Both the position numbers and the translations under genes were made by a program. DNA of 64,000 nucleotides, from contig NZ_CP125098.1 of NCBI RefSeq assembly GCF_030020805.1, positions 2,770,001 through 2,834,000 of the forward strand, written 5' to 3'. Below the pieces are notes generated by a model, which saw only the letters and a list, made by a program, of their open reading frames with translations, searched no databases and was not told where the DNA came from. This DNA comes from Paenibacillus sp. RC67 (GTDB lineage: Bacteria > Bacillota > Bacilli > Paenibacillales > NBRC-103111). This document shows positions 25,814 to 35,510 of this stretch, piece after piece; position 1 is the first letter of the stretch; the number at the start of each line of letters is the position of its first letter.

Positions 25814-26701
25814 TTGACTGAATTGGAACTTGCTTATACAGAACATCGGAAGCTTCTCCTGTCTATAGCTTACCGCATGTTAGGGTCGTATACAGATGCT
25901 GAGGATATCGTTCAAGATGCTTTCGTTGCTTTGCAGCGTGGGCATATGGAGGATATTCGCAGTATCAAGGCATATTTGCTCAAGACCGTGACCCACCGAT
26001 GCCTGAACCATTTAAAATCCTTCAGGAAACAAAAAGAAGTCTACACAGGCCCATGGCTGCCTGAGCCGGACATAGAAGTGTATGACACAAGCTTAAGTCC
26101 TGAGGAACAGGTAATGAGAGAAGAGAGCGTGTCTTATGCTATTCTCGTGACGCTCCAACAGCTCTCCCCGATGGAACGGGCCATTTTTTTGCTTAGAGAA
26201 GTGCTGGACTACGATTATTCGCAAATGGCTGAAATTCTTGATAAATCGGAGACAAACTGCAGAAAAATGTTTAGCCGTGTAAAGCAAAAATTGAACCAAG
26301 GTGATAATCCAACAACTGTAACGGATGTTCAGAAGAGCAGCGGGCTATACGTGCAAGCCTTCATGAAAGGTGTCAGAACCGGCAATTTTGAAGGGTTTGT
26401 CCATCTGTTGACGGAGCAGGCTACGCTTGTCAGCGATGGTGGAGGGAAAGTACGCGCTGCCGTATTTCCGATCTTCGGAAAAGATCGCATACAGGCCTTT
26501 CTGGAAGGGATTCAGAGCAAAGGCTCCTTTGGGGGTGAACTTCTTGAGGTTCGAATCAATGGAGATCAAGGGCTGTTATTGATTCAAGAGGGTCGTCCTA
26601 AACTCGCTATCTGTTTTGGTGCTACTCCCCAGTCTGATTCCGTAAAGTCGATATTTTTCATATTGAATCCTGATAAATTAGGGCGTATTCGTCATAAATA
26701 A
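25814..26701 (+). CDS. sigJ: ECF41-type sigma factor (SigJ family)
   Basis: Extracytoplasmic-function sigma factor with a C-terminal SnoaL-like extension (295 aa). Sigma-2 (about 1-75) includes the YRMLGSYTDAEDIVQDAF helix. The linker has the ECF41 signature GPWLPEP. Sigma-4 spans about 108-165. The extension carries both other ECF41 motifs, DGGGK (about 208-212) and NPDKL (near the end), which control activity in the family without an anti-sigma factor. TTG start after GGAGG. The usual neighbouring oxidoreductase or carboxymuconolactone-decarboxylase target gene is absent here. The terminator right after the stop is split by an IS. Confidence 0.88.
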   Translation: MTELELAYTEHRKLLLSIAYRMLGSYTDAEDIVQDAFVALQRGHMEDIRSIKAYLLKTVTHRCLNHLKSFRKQKEVYTGPWLPEPDIEVYDTSLSPEEQVMREESVSYAILVTLQQLSPMERAIFLLREVLDYDYSQMAEILDKSETNCRKMFSRVKQKLNQGDNPTTVTDVQKSSGLYVQAFMKGVRTGNFEGFVHLLTEQATLVSDGGGKVRAAVFPIFGKDRIQAFLEGIQSKGSFGGELLEVRINGDQGLLLIQEGRPKLAICFGATPQSDSVKSIFFILNPDKLGRIRHK

Positions 26702-26715
26702 AGACCCGCATCGGC
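26702..26715 (+). terminator. Left half of the sigJ terminator, split by an IS
   Basis: Joining AGACCCGCATCGGC here to GGGTCTTTTT at 28374-28383 rebuilds a GACCCGC-ATCG-GCGGGTC hairpin followed by five T, a clean rho-independent terminator for sigJ. Confidence 0.75.
26706..26715 (+). repeat. Target-site duplication, left copy
   Basis: CCGCATCGGC, identical to 28364-28373. Ten bases is the usual length for IS4-family elements. Confidence 0.9.
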
Positions 26716-26733
26716 CAATGTCATTAAGTTAAG
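26716..26733 (+). repeat. IS left inverted repeat
   Basis: CAATGTCATTAAGTTAAG; a perfect reverse complement is at 28346-28363. Confidence 0.92.
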
Positions 26734-26752
26734 GCGCAGGGCCAAAATCAAG

Positions 26753-26792
26753 AAAAAGAGCAGGCTATCGAAAAGATAGCCTGCTCTTTTTT
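26753..26792. terminator. Terminator hairpin inside the IS left end
   Basis: Seventeen-base stem from AAAAAGAGCAGGCTATC pairing with GATAGCCTGCTCTTTTT, GAAAA loop. It can block outside transcription from entering the transposase gene, and now probably ends the sigJ transcript. Confidence 0.85.
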
Positions 26793-26872
26793 GTGCGAAT
26801 TTTCAAATAAGACTTGACAAGTAGTTGAAAGTATGTGGCGAAGCCCCTTGAAAAAACGAGGAGGTTTCGCTA

Positions 26873-28194
26873 ATGGATACGTACGCGAATTCGCTTAAAA
26901 AAACGCTGACATCCCTCATACGAGAAATGTCAGCTGCACCAGCACCTTATGTCAAAAATCCTGAAAAGGATTTTACCCGTAAGAAAAAGCTGCCCTTTGA
27001 AACGGTTATGCAGCTCCTGATCTCCATGGGAGGCAACAGCATCTATAAGGAACTCTTGGAATCGCAGGGCTATGACGTAAACACTGCAACCACTTCTGCT
27101 TTTGTCCAACAAAGAAATAAAATCCTGCCGTCTGCTGTGGAATTCTTGTTTCACGCATTTACGCAATCGTATGCGGATATCAAGTGCTACCGAGGGTATC
27201 GATTACTTGCCGTTGACGGCTCGGATTTGCATATCGCAACGGACTCTGAGGAAACGGACACCTATTTTCAAAGTCAACCGAACACGAAAGGCTTTAACCT
27301 TCTGCACTTGAACGCAGCCTATGACTTGTGCAACAGACTTTACGTGGATGCCCTTGTTCAGCCACGAAGGTTGTGGAACGAGGGAAGGGCGCTGGCTACT
27401 ATGGTTGACCGTTCCCCCATCAAGGGCAAAACCATTGTGATTGCCGATCGCGGTTATGAAAGTTACAACAATTTCGCGCATATTGAACGCAAAGGTTGGA
27501 ACTATGTTATACGGGTAAAGGATTTGGACTCCAATGGTATTCTTTCGGGTTTGCGTTTGCCTACTAGCGGAGCGTTTGATTGGGACGTTCATCTGACCCT
27601 CACCAAAAAACAAACCAAAGCGGTTAAGGCTCGTCCCGAGATGTACAAGTTCGTCCCTTCCACGTCTACATTTGATTTTTGGATTTGCAGGAGAACTTGT
27701 TTTACCCGATTTCCTTTCGGGTTGTTCGTTTCGTCTTGCCCAGTGGCGCTTATGAAACCGTCATTACGAATCTTTCTGCCGCTGATTTCCCACCCGATGA
27801 AATCAAGTCCATTTATAACATGCGATGGGGCATTGAAACTTCTTTTAGGGCATTAAAATACACCGTCGGTCTGACGCATTTTCACGCAAAGAGACAAGAG
27901 TCCATCGTCCAAGAGATTTTCGCAAGAATGATCATGTACAATTTCGCTGAAATGATGACCTCGCACGTCGTCATTTCGAAAATGGATAAACGGCACTCCT
28001 ACCAAGTCAACTTCACGGTCGCCGTTCATGTTTGTAGACATTTCCTGCGCTCACGGGACGATGAACCCCTGCCCGATGTTGAAGCGCTGATTCGCAAAAA
28101 CATTTTGCCGATTCGACCCATTCGCCCAGGGCAGAAGAATACGCGCAAAATCCGCTCGAAATCAGTCGTTAGCTTCGTTTATAGAGTAGCATAA
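26873..28194 (+). pseudogene. IS4-family DDE transposase, frameshifted
   Basis: The first frame (from ATG 26873, GAGGAGG upstream) holds the catalytic Asp115 in AVDGSD and Asp192 in ADRGYES. The second frame holds the Y-x2-R-x3-E-x6-K signature in YNMRWGIETSFRALK. The frames meet at a five-T run (27676-27680); six T would give TFDFLDLQENLFYPISF, a continuous 440-residue transposase. As written, the protein would lose its catalytic Glu. Programmed frameshifting is not typical of this family, so it is called inactive, with sequencing error as the alternative. Confidence 0.88.
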
Positions 28195-28217
28195 TTCGGT
28201 TCACATGAACATTTTTT

Positions 28218-28309
28218 AAGCGGATATGCCATCCGCTTTGTTTGCTGTACGCTTTTTTCCTTGCTTGCACAAAAAACAAACGGCATAGGACTTTTTCCCA
28301 TGCCGTTTC
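28218..28309. terminator. Hairpins in the IS right end
   Basis: GCGGAT/ATCCGC with a short loop (about 28219-28236), followed by TTTG, and AACGGCAT/ATGCCGTT (about 28280-28309) lie after the transposase stop; probable transposase terminator and a second structure. Confidence 0.55.
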
Positions 28310-28345
28310 TCGGATTTCATTTGTTTTCCCGATCTTGTCTCTTAG

Positions 28346-28363
28346 CTTAACTTAATGACATTG
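28346..28363 (-). repeat. IS right inverted repeat
   Basis: CTTAACTTAATGACATTG, the perfect reverse complement of 26716-26733. Confidence 0.92.
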
Positions 28364-28373
28364 CCGCATCGGC
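28364..28373 (+). repeat. Target-site duplication, right copy
   Basis: CCGCATCGGC; see 26706-26715. It is followed by GGGTCTTTTT, the remaining arm of the sigJ terminator. Confidence 0.9.
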
Positions 28374-28399
28374 GGGTCTTTTTCATTAGGGCTTCGCTT

Positions 28400-29062
28400 T
28401 TATACTATACTTGGACTGGCGATACCGTCTTCCTCTGGCTCCCAACTATCGGCCCGATCCCACCAAGATGCAGGAAGCTCACGTAGTGTGGGGCTCTCCA
28501 GTGATCTCATCCAACGATACAATGCGTTCTTATCGAATAAATCGGTGTCCAACCAAGTATCGCTTTGTTCTTCATTCAAAATAAGAGGCACAGTTTCGAA
28601 CTCTCCTGTATCCTTGTTTCGAACTTTTCGAGTAAGAATGGAGCATGTTCTCAATTCTTCTCCAAAGGAACCGCACCATACATCAAAAACACCGGCCATA
28701 GCGAACGTTCGGCCTTCATGCACAATGTAACGGCTAACTTTTTCTTCCTTTCGGTTTAAGGGGGTGACTCTATCAAAGCTGCTCCCAGGAATGATACAAC
28801 GCTGCCGCTTGAGAAGATGGTCAAATGCCCGTTTATCAAAAATTGACTGGTAGTCGGCAAGAATGGAATCCTGCGCCCAAAAAGGCATTAAGCCCCATCG
28901 AAATTCATCGAGCGTACGTTCATGATTTTTTACCGAGATGACGGCTATGGACTGCTGAGGCTTCATACTGCGTTGATTAGCATAGTAAAAAATGGTTTTG
29001 GAGACGCGGAATCGGTCGCTGAGTTCGGACAAATCTGCTGTGAGTGTGTAACGATCGCACAT
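28400..29062 (-). CDS. Divergent SRAP-domain (YedK/HMCES-like) protein
   Basis: A 220-residue SOS-response-associated peptidase family protein; family members crosslink to abasic sites in single-stranded DNA through Cys2. ATG 29062 is chosen so that Cys2 follows Met (MCDRYTL) and AGGAG lies upstream; the longer frame would bury this cysteine. Family landmarks EFRWGLMPFWAQ and RCIIPGSSF are present. However, the usual active-site Asn (NAR motif), Glu (GFYEW motif) and His (HxRMP motif) positions read Asp76, Arg98 and Phe155. No LexA box is seen upstream. Full length otherwise. Confidence 0.8.
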   Translation of the reverse strand: MCDRYTLTADLSELSDRFRVSKTIFYYANQRSMKPQQSIAVISVKNHERTLDEFRWGLMPFWAQDSILADYQSIFDKRAFDHLLKRQRCIIPGSSFDRVTPLNRKEEKVSRYIVHEGRTFAMAGVFDVWCGSFGEELRTCSILTRKVRNKDTGEFETVPLILNEEQSDTWLDTDLFDKNALYRWMRSLESPTLRELPASWWDRADSWEPEEDGIASPSIV

Positions 29063-29267
29063 AATGAAGACTCCTTTTACGTTTCTTACCAGTATTTGCA
29101 TTCTTCTTCAGAATCATGCGAAAAGGAGTGTAAATTAAAGAGAGAGCGTCCAATTGGAAAATGTTTCTGAGTATTTTCAGGTTTTTTTAAGGTTAAGTTC
29201 ATTTTCCATTAACATATATGCCTTAGAATAAATTGTGTTGATCCCACATTCAACATATATCACGTTT

Positions 29268-29311
29268 ATCCCTGTAGTCGACTGCCATCGACGATTTCAG
29301 GGATTTTTTTT
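29268..29311 (+). terminator. Hairpin with T-run in the SRAP-rsmD gap
   Basis: Outer stem ATCCCTG/CAGGGAT and inner GTCGA/TCGAC followed by eight T. No rightward gene is recognised upstream within the 29063-29267 stretch, where I see no gene. Confidence 0.6.
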
Positions 29312-29317
29312 GTGCTT

Positions 29318-29467
29318 GATACAAAAAATAAACTGAGCCCCGTCTCACGACGAGGCTCATTCATGGGAGAGGAGAAACCGGACGAAGAGCTTATGGGGAA
29401 CGTAAGTCTTCTCCGCGGTTGTCTACGACATTTTCGGATGTCGATGATATAAGGATAGACACAATTA
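29318..29467 (-). ncRNA. csfG: Candidate CsfG-like small RNA
   Basis: A leftward transcript is suggested by three consecutive helices and a terminator: GTCTA-CGACAT/ATGTCG-TAGAC (29421-29460), an interrupted hairpin AACCG...GAAGAGCTTA/TAAGTCTTC...CGGTT (29376-29420), and GAGCC-CGTC/GACG-GGCTC (29335-29358) followed on the minus strand by TTTATTTTTT. C-rich segments (TTCCCCATAAG; TTTCTCCTCTCCCAT) look single-stranded or loop-located. In B. subtilis the sporulation small RNA CsfG lies directly upstream of ylbH (rsmD), the same place. Family identity is from memory of position and C-rich motifs; strand and ends are inferred. A 29-codon frame on the other strand (29363-29452) has no convincing support. 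Confidence 0.6.
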
Positions 29468-29473
29468 GAATAA

Positions 29474-29503
29474 TCTATACGTAATTCAGAAAATTTTGTG
29501 CAA
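29474..29503 (-). promoter_or_regulatory. Possible promoter of the small RNA
   Basis: On the minus strand TTGCAC, 18-base spacer, TATAGA, predicting a start near 29467. I could not find a clear forespore sigma-F or sigma-G motif here, which a CsfG gene would be expected to have. Confidence 0.4.
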
Positions 29504-29526
29504 AAGTTTACGTTTGTGGTACGATA
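29497..29526 (+). promoter_or_regulatory. rsmD promoter
   Basis: TTGTGC, 18-base spacer and TACGAT, about 30 bases before the rsmD start; it overlaps the divergent small-RNA promoter. Confidence 0.45.
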
Positions 29527-29556
29527 GCATTACTATCCAGTAGAAGGTGGAAACAA

Positions 29557-30117
29557 ATGAGAGTCATATCAGGGAGTGCCAAGGGAAGGTCGCTTAAGGC
29601 TGTACCTGGCATGGGCACACGGCCTACCACCGATAAGGTGAAGGAGGCTATTTTCAGCATGATCGGTCCGTATTTCGATGGCGGACATGTACTGGACCTG
29701 TTCGCAGGGACAGGAGGATTAAGTATTGAAGCGCTCAGCAGAGGGATGGATCGAGCCGTTTTGACCGATATTGACAAAAAAAGTATCGACACCATACGGC
29801 AAAATCTGCAGGTGAGTGGTCTAACGGAGCAAGCGGAGATCTACCGCAATGATGCCACGCGAGCATTGAAGGCGCTTATGAAGCGGGAAGCCAGGTTCGA
29901 TCTTGTCTTCTTGGATCCCCCGTATCGATTAAAAGTAGTTCAAGAATTGATCGAACAGCTTGATCAAGCCAATATGTTGAATCCACATGCAACTATTGTT
30001 GTGGAGCACGATGCCGAGGATGTGTACCAAGATCCGATCGGCCGTTTGCAGTGGGTTCGAAGAGCCGAATACGGCGACACGGCGGTTACAATTTATAAAA
30101 ATAGTTCGCAAGAGTAA
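29557..30117 (+). CDS. rsmD: 16S rRNA m2G966 methyltransferase RsmD
   Basis: SAM-dependent guanine-N2 methyltransferase for 16S rRNA (186 aa; B. subtilis YlbH). It begins MRVISGSAKGRSLKA, has the SAM motif LDLFAGTGGLSIEALSRG and the catalytic DPPY motif (LVFLDPPYRL). AGAAGGTGG precedes the ATG. coaD follows after 36 bases, the usual pairing. Confidence 0.95.
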   Translation: MRVISGSAKGRSLKAVPGMGTRPTTDKVKEAIFSMIGPYFDGGHVLDLFAGTGGLSIEALSRGMDRAVLTDIDKKSIDTIRQNLQVSGLTEQAEIYRNDATRALKALMKREARFDLVFLDPPYRLKVVQELIEQLDQANMLNPHATIVVEHDAEDVYQDPIGRLQWVRRAEYGDTAVTIYKNSSQE

Positions 30118-31955
<1,838 letters not shown>

Positions 31956-32089
31956 AGAGACCAACTCCGGATTTATAGGATGGTACATGTTTACGCTTTG
32001 TCCGTATGGTTTAGACCAAGCAGGTCAACCCTACAAAGAAAGCCTGTTAGCAAAAGGCCTTCAGTCATACGGACTTGAGGGGGAGAAAG

Positions 32090-33193
32090 ATGGAAGATAC
32101 CAGACATATGAAACGTGCTTCACGAGTCGTCGTTTCCGTTTTTATTGCAATTGCACTTGTATACGGTGTGTATTTTATGCCGCTTCCGTTATTTATTTTT
32201 TCTGCCGGTACGGCTGAAGTTATAAAACCAATGGTTCATGTAAAGCAGAATAACAACTATGAGGAGCAAGGCACCTTTATGTTAACGACGGTAAGAGTGA
32301 GCGATGCTACGGTATTCAGCTACTTGCTTTCGTTTATTCGTCCTTATGAGGAGCTGCATTTGAAAACGGAGCTGCTGCAAAAGAATGAGTCCGAGGAAGA
32401 GTATTCACAGCGACAGGAAGTGAACATGCTCTCTTCTCAATCAAGTGCTATTCAGGCGGCTTATCATAATCTGGGCATTCCTTATAAAATCACCACCGAT
32501 GGTGTGCTTATCGTTCAGGTGTTTAAAGATTTTCCTGCTCATGAGGTGCTTCAATCAGGTGACTACATCGTAAAAGTGGACGACGCGCCGATTCATGCAA
32601 AAGAAGAGCTTCAATCGATTTTGAAAAGCAAAAAAGAAGGCGACTCGGTGTCCATCACCTACAAGAGGAAAAAAGTAACAAAAACCGAATCTATTCAGTT
32701 GGCTCTGCTCCCGCCTGACGAAGGTTCAAGTCAAGAAAACCGTCGAGTAGGTCTTGGTGTAGTGCCTGCAAATGTGCAGAGTGTAAAAGCGGATGACGAA
32801 ACGAAGCAAGTAACAATTAGAGCGGGCGATATCGGAGGGCCATCAGCTGGACTGATGTTTACTATGGAAATTATCAATAAACTGACCCCTGAGGATATTA
32901 CAAAAGGGTATAGAGTTGCTGGAACGGGGACAATTGACGAAAAAGGGACCGTAGGAGTTATCGGCGGGATTCAACACAAAATTATTGCGGCAGACAAAGC
33001 TGGAGCCGAAATATTTTTTGCCCCAAAAGATTATGTGACTCCGGATGGAAAGCAACGGGTTAATAATTACACGGATGCGGTCAAGAGGGCGGAAGACATT
33101 CATACTTCCATGAAAATCGTTCCTGTAGGAACTTTGGAAGATGCGCTGCAGTATATGAACACTCTTCCGCCCAAAGCCGCAAAATCAAGTTAA
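32090..33193 (+). CDS. ylbL: PDZ and Lon-type serine protease YlbL
   Basis: Membrane-anchored extracytoplasmic protease (367 aa); in B. subtilis it degrades the DNA-damage checkpoint inhibitor YneA. It has an N-terminal transmembrane helix (about 13-34), a PDZ domain (about 140-205: VLQSGDYIVKVDDAPI) and a C-terminal Lon-type protease domain with catalytic Ser in IGGPSAGLMF and Lys in GGIQHKIIAADKAGA. ATG 32090 follows GAGGGGGAGAAAG. It overlaps the convergent tmcAL stop. Confidence 0.92.
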   Translation: MEDTRHMKRASRVVVSVFIAIALVYGVYFMPLPLFIFSAGTAEVIKPMVHVKQNNNYEEQGTFMLTTVRVSDATVFSYLLSFIRPYEELHLKTELLQKNESEEEYSQRQEVNMLSSQSSAIQAAYHNLGIPYKITTDGVLIVQVFKDFPAHEVLQSGDYIVKVDDAPIHAKEELQSILKSKKEGDSVSITYKRKKVTKTESIQLALLPPDEGSSQENRRVGLGVVPANVQSVKADDETKQVTIRAGDIGGPSAGLMFTMEIINKLTPEDITKGYRVAGTGTIDEKGTVGVIGGIQHKIIAADKAGAEIFFAPKDYVTPDGKQRVNNYTDAVKRAEDIHTSMKIVPVGTLEDALQYMNTLPPKAAKSS

Positions 33194-34425
33194 ATCTGCA
33201 CCGGAGGTTCGTAATAGTCCCGGAACAGGTCTCGCTCGGAGGCTGAAGGATAGGCAAGCGAGTAAACAGATGTGGCTTGAATATCTAAATCAAGCATCGG
33301 CGAAGGTTCGGACAACGAAGTTACTTTGGTAACGATCGGAACTCTCGCCGTTTTTTTCATTATTCTGAGCAGCTCGCGACCTTTATCGCTGAATCCAAGG
33401 ACCCTTAAGTAAGGGACTCCATGTCCAAGAACATCAGCTGACAGCTTAGGCTTTGAATGGTTAAGTAAAATTCTCAGAAGCATCCTCTGCAGCTTTGTAC
33501 GTGTGTAACGCTTTGTTTTAAGCAATCCTATCAAGTCCTCAACTGTATGCTGTGTGTTCGTCGTAAGAGAGGACAGAGACTGTTTAATGCGGTGCTCGAG
33601 TCCTTCGGTGACTTCATGATACTGAGCCAGCTCACCAGCACTATGGTTCATCAGCTGCAGCAGAAGAGGCTTGGCATAGTGCTCCCATCCAATAGGGGCA
33701 TGACCTTTGCTCCACTCGCGCCGCAGCACTTCTAGGGTGCTTGTCGGCACAAAAGGTGCTATGTCTTCGAGCGACTGCTGCTCAAAGAGCATGTGCCTTA
33801 AAGCAGTCGCGCTAGCAATTTGCTGATCCGTAATGTCTGTCTGATTGTATTCTGCTTTTTGACGTGTTATGGTGAGGGGTACAATACGGCTATGCAAACG
33901 TTTAAGGGCTATGAGATAATGGAGGCCGAGCGTATTGTTAGGCTTGGCAAGATCGATTTCATCGGTTCCCGGAACATATCGGGCTACAGCTTTTCCGTAA
34001 GCGGCGGGATAAGGGATACCTGCCTTCAATTCACTCTGAAGAAGCTCATGGAACTGGATGGATTCTTCGAATTGAGCATTGGCGACACGGTGAAGCCAAC
34101 GAATATCGCCGCTCTCACTTCCAAAGCACAGGCTGTCGACTACACCGGTTGAATCCAGAGCAGAGACAGCACCGAATGCAAACCATTCGGCAGGCTGTGT
34201 TGAATAGGCGACAGGAAGCTCAAGTACTAGATCTACTCCCATACGCAGAGCCATTTCAGCACGAGCCCATTTATTAACCATAGCAGGCTCACCACGCTGT
34301 AGGAAGTTGCCGCTCATAATAGCAATTACGGCGTCGGCTCCAGATTCTATTTTCGATTGTTGGAAATGATAATGATGTCCGTTATGCAGGGGGTTGTATT
34401 CAACGACTAGTCCGACCGTTTTCAT
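33190..34425 (-). CDS. tmcAL: tRNA(Met) cytidine acetate ligase TmcAL (YlbM)
   Basis: Forms N4-acetylcytidine at the wobble base of elongator tRNA(Met) using acetate and ATP (411 aa). The nucleotidyltransferase core is seen in VGLVVEYNPLHNGHHYH (HIGH-like) and VAIMSGNFLQRGEPAMV, with the C-terminal helical domain following. ATG 34425 is chosen because AAGGAG lies upstream and homologues start MKTVGLVVEYNP. Divergent from the yceD-rpmF operon. Confidence 0.92.
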   Translation of the reverse strand: MKTVGLVVEYNPLHNGHHYHFQQSKIESGADAVIAIMSGNFLQRGEPAMVNKWARAEMALRMGVDLVLELPVAYSTQPAEWFAFGAVSALDSTGVVDSLCFGSESGDIRWLHRVANAQFEESIQFHELLQSELKAGIPYPAAYGKAVARYVPGTDEIDLAKPNNTLGLHYLIALKRLHSRIVPLTITRQKAEYNQTDITDQQIASATALRHMLFEQQSLEDIAPFVPTSTLEVLRREWSKGHAPIGWEHYAKPLLLQLMNHSAGELAQYHEVTEGLEHRIKQSLSSLTTNTQHTVEDLIGLLKTKRYTRTKLQRMLLRILLNHSKPKLSADVLGHGVPYLRVLGFSDKGRELLRIMKKTARVPIVTKVTSLSEPSPMLDLDIQATSVYSLAYPSASERDLFRDYYEPPVQI

Positions 34426-34492
34426 AATGCGCTCCTTGTACACACTTTGGTAATGATTTCTTATGTTTTCACTATAGCATGATCTGAAAATG

Positions 34493-34522
34493 TTGACAAA
34501 ATAGAAGGATTATCGCTATAAT
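34493..34522 (+). promoter_or_regulatory. yceD-rpmF promoter
   Basis: Perfect TTGACA (34493-34498) and perfect TATAAT (34517-34522) with an 18-base spacer; a strong vegetative promoter. Confidence 0.85.
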
Positions 34523-34549
34523 AATCTTTGTTTGTTTGGGGTGATACTC

Positions 34550-35059
34550 ATGTTCATTCGTTTAAAAGAATTGGCGAAGAAAGCAGAAACGGTACATATT
34601 GATGAAGCCATCGATTTGACCGATGTTTTGAAGAATCGCACTGATTTGCTCAGCTTCGGTCCATTGCAGGTTAAACTGCAAGCTCGTCATAACGGCGAAG
34701 CGGCTGAGGTATCCGGAGATCTGGGGATTGATGTGGAACAACCATGTTCCCGCTGCTTGGAGCCGGTGAAGCAAAGGCTAGAAATTCCTTTTCATGAAAC
34801 GTTTGCTCTCGCTGCAGATGAATCGGAACCGGTTAACGAGGAAGAGGATACCATCTTCGTTACGGATGAGAAGATAGAGTTGACGCCCTACTTGATTGAA
34901 AATGTACTGGTAGCTTTGCCGTACGTACCGCTTTGCGAGGAAGGGTGCTTAGGTTTATGCCCTGTTTGCGGTGAGAACCGGAATGAGCGGGCTTGCGGCT
35001 GCAAGCAGGACACGACGGATCCGAGGCTAGCCGGACTGGCGGATTTTTTTAAGCAATAA
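34550..35059 (+). CDS. yceD: YceD family (DUF177) protein
   Basis: A 169-residue DUF177 protein (B. subtilis YlbN) always found just ahead of rpmF, implicated in 23S rRNA or large-subunit maturation. The family cysteine pattern is visible: CSRCLEP in the middle and CEEGCLGLCPVCGENRNERACGC near the C-terminus, suggesting zinc binding. ATG 34550 follows GGGGTGA. Confidence 0.88.
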   Translation: MFIRLKELAKKAETVHIDEAIDLTDVLKNRTDLLSFGPLQVKLQARHNGEAAEVSGDLGIDVEQPCSRCLEPVKQRLEIPFHETFALAADESEPVNEEEDTIFVTDEKIELTPYLIENVLVALPYVPLCEEGCLGLCPVCGENRNERACGCKQDTTDPRLAGLADFFKQ

Positions 35060-35098
35060 CAAGCAATAAGGTTTGAATTAGTTGAAGGAGGTGGGAAT

Positions 35099-35272
35099 AT
35101 GGCAGTACCTCAAAGGAGAACATCCAAGACACGTCGCGACAAGCGCCGTACTCACTTTAAATTAGTAGTTCCAGGCATGGTAAAGTGTGACAATTGTGGT
35201 GAATTGAAATTGGCTCACCGCGTTTGTAAAGTGTGTGGTTCTTACAAAAAAAGAGAGATCATCAAGCAATAA
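35099..35272 (+). CDS. rpmF: 50S ribosomal protein L32
   Basis: A 57-residue L32: [17 protein letters not shown] at the start and four zinc-binding cysteines in [18 protein letters not shown], so this is the zinc-containing form. GAAGGAGGTGGG precedes the ATG. Paired with yceD as in most bacteria. Too short for common length cut-offs. Confidence 0.97.
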   Translation: MAVPQRRTSKTRRDKRRTHFKLVVPGMVKCDNCGELKLAHRVCKVCGSYKKREIIKQ

Positions 35273-35292
35273 TCGATGATATCAGCAAAAGG

Positions 35293-35330
35293 GTAGCACT
35301 TCATCTTTTAGGGTGAAGTGCTATTTTTGT
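35293..35330 (+). terminator. rpmF terminator
   Basis: Stem TAGCACTTCAtC/GgTGAAGTGCTA followed by TTTTTG, 20 bases after rpmF. Confidence 0.85.
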
Positions 35331-35366
35331 GCTTCCCTTTTGCCATACAATCCATTATACTATCTC

Positions 35367-35383
35367 TTATTACTTGGTCATAA
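35367..35383 (+). promoter_or_regulatory. FapR operator upstream of fapR
   Basis: TTATTACTTGGTCATAA is a palindrome resembling the FapR consensus TTAGTAC-N3-GTACTAA, with three mismatches outside the spacer. It begins six bases after a TATACT -10 box (35356-35361), the expected place for repression of the fap operon when malonyl-CoA is low. Confidence 0.65.
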
Positions 35384-35395
35384 GATATAGTGTTA

Positions 35396-35510
35396 TCCAG
35401 CTCAGAGTACCAAGATCCGTTTGACGGTTATAACACACGTTTTATCGGAAATAGGGAAGTACAGGCTCACGCGAGAAGGAATGCAAGGACTGCATATCGC
35501 AACCGCTGGA
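35396..35510 (+). promoter_or_regulatory. Structured leader of the fapR operon
   Basis: The stretch between the FapR operator and the fapR start holds a closing helix TCCAGC/GCTGGA and a nested GTAC/GTAC pair. No known riboswitch class is recognised. It may be only a folded 5' untranslated region. Confidence 0.3.

Larger units (their letters stand above)
26716..28363 (+). mobile_element. IS4-family insertion sequence, 1,648 bp
   Basis: Bounded by perfect 18-bp terminal inverted repeats (starting CAATGTCATTAAG) and a 10-bp direct repeat CCGCATCGGC on both sides. It contains one DDE transposase gene that is frameshifted. A strong hairpin lies just inside the left end and two more inside the right end. 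The intact target duplication and perfect ends suggest recent insertion. The site is the loop and stem of the sigJ terminator. Confidence 0.95.

Noticed and set aside
26873..28194. Programmed frameshift in the transposase
   Set aside because: The site is a five-T run without a slippery heptamer and stimulatory hairpin, and the IS4 family normally uses one frame; single-base loss is simpler.
29363..29452. 29-codon frame MGEEKPDEELMGN on the + strand
   Set aside because: It overlies the helices of the CsfG-like RNA, where base pairing explains the sequence better; the upstream start context is poor.
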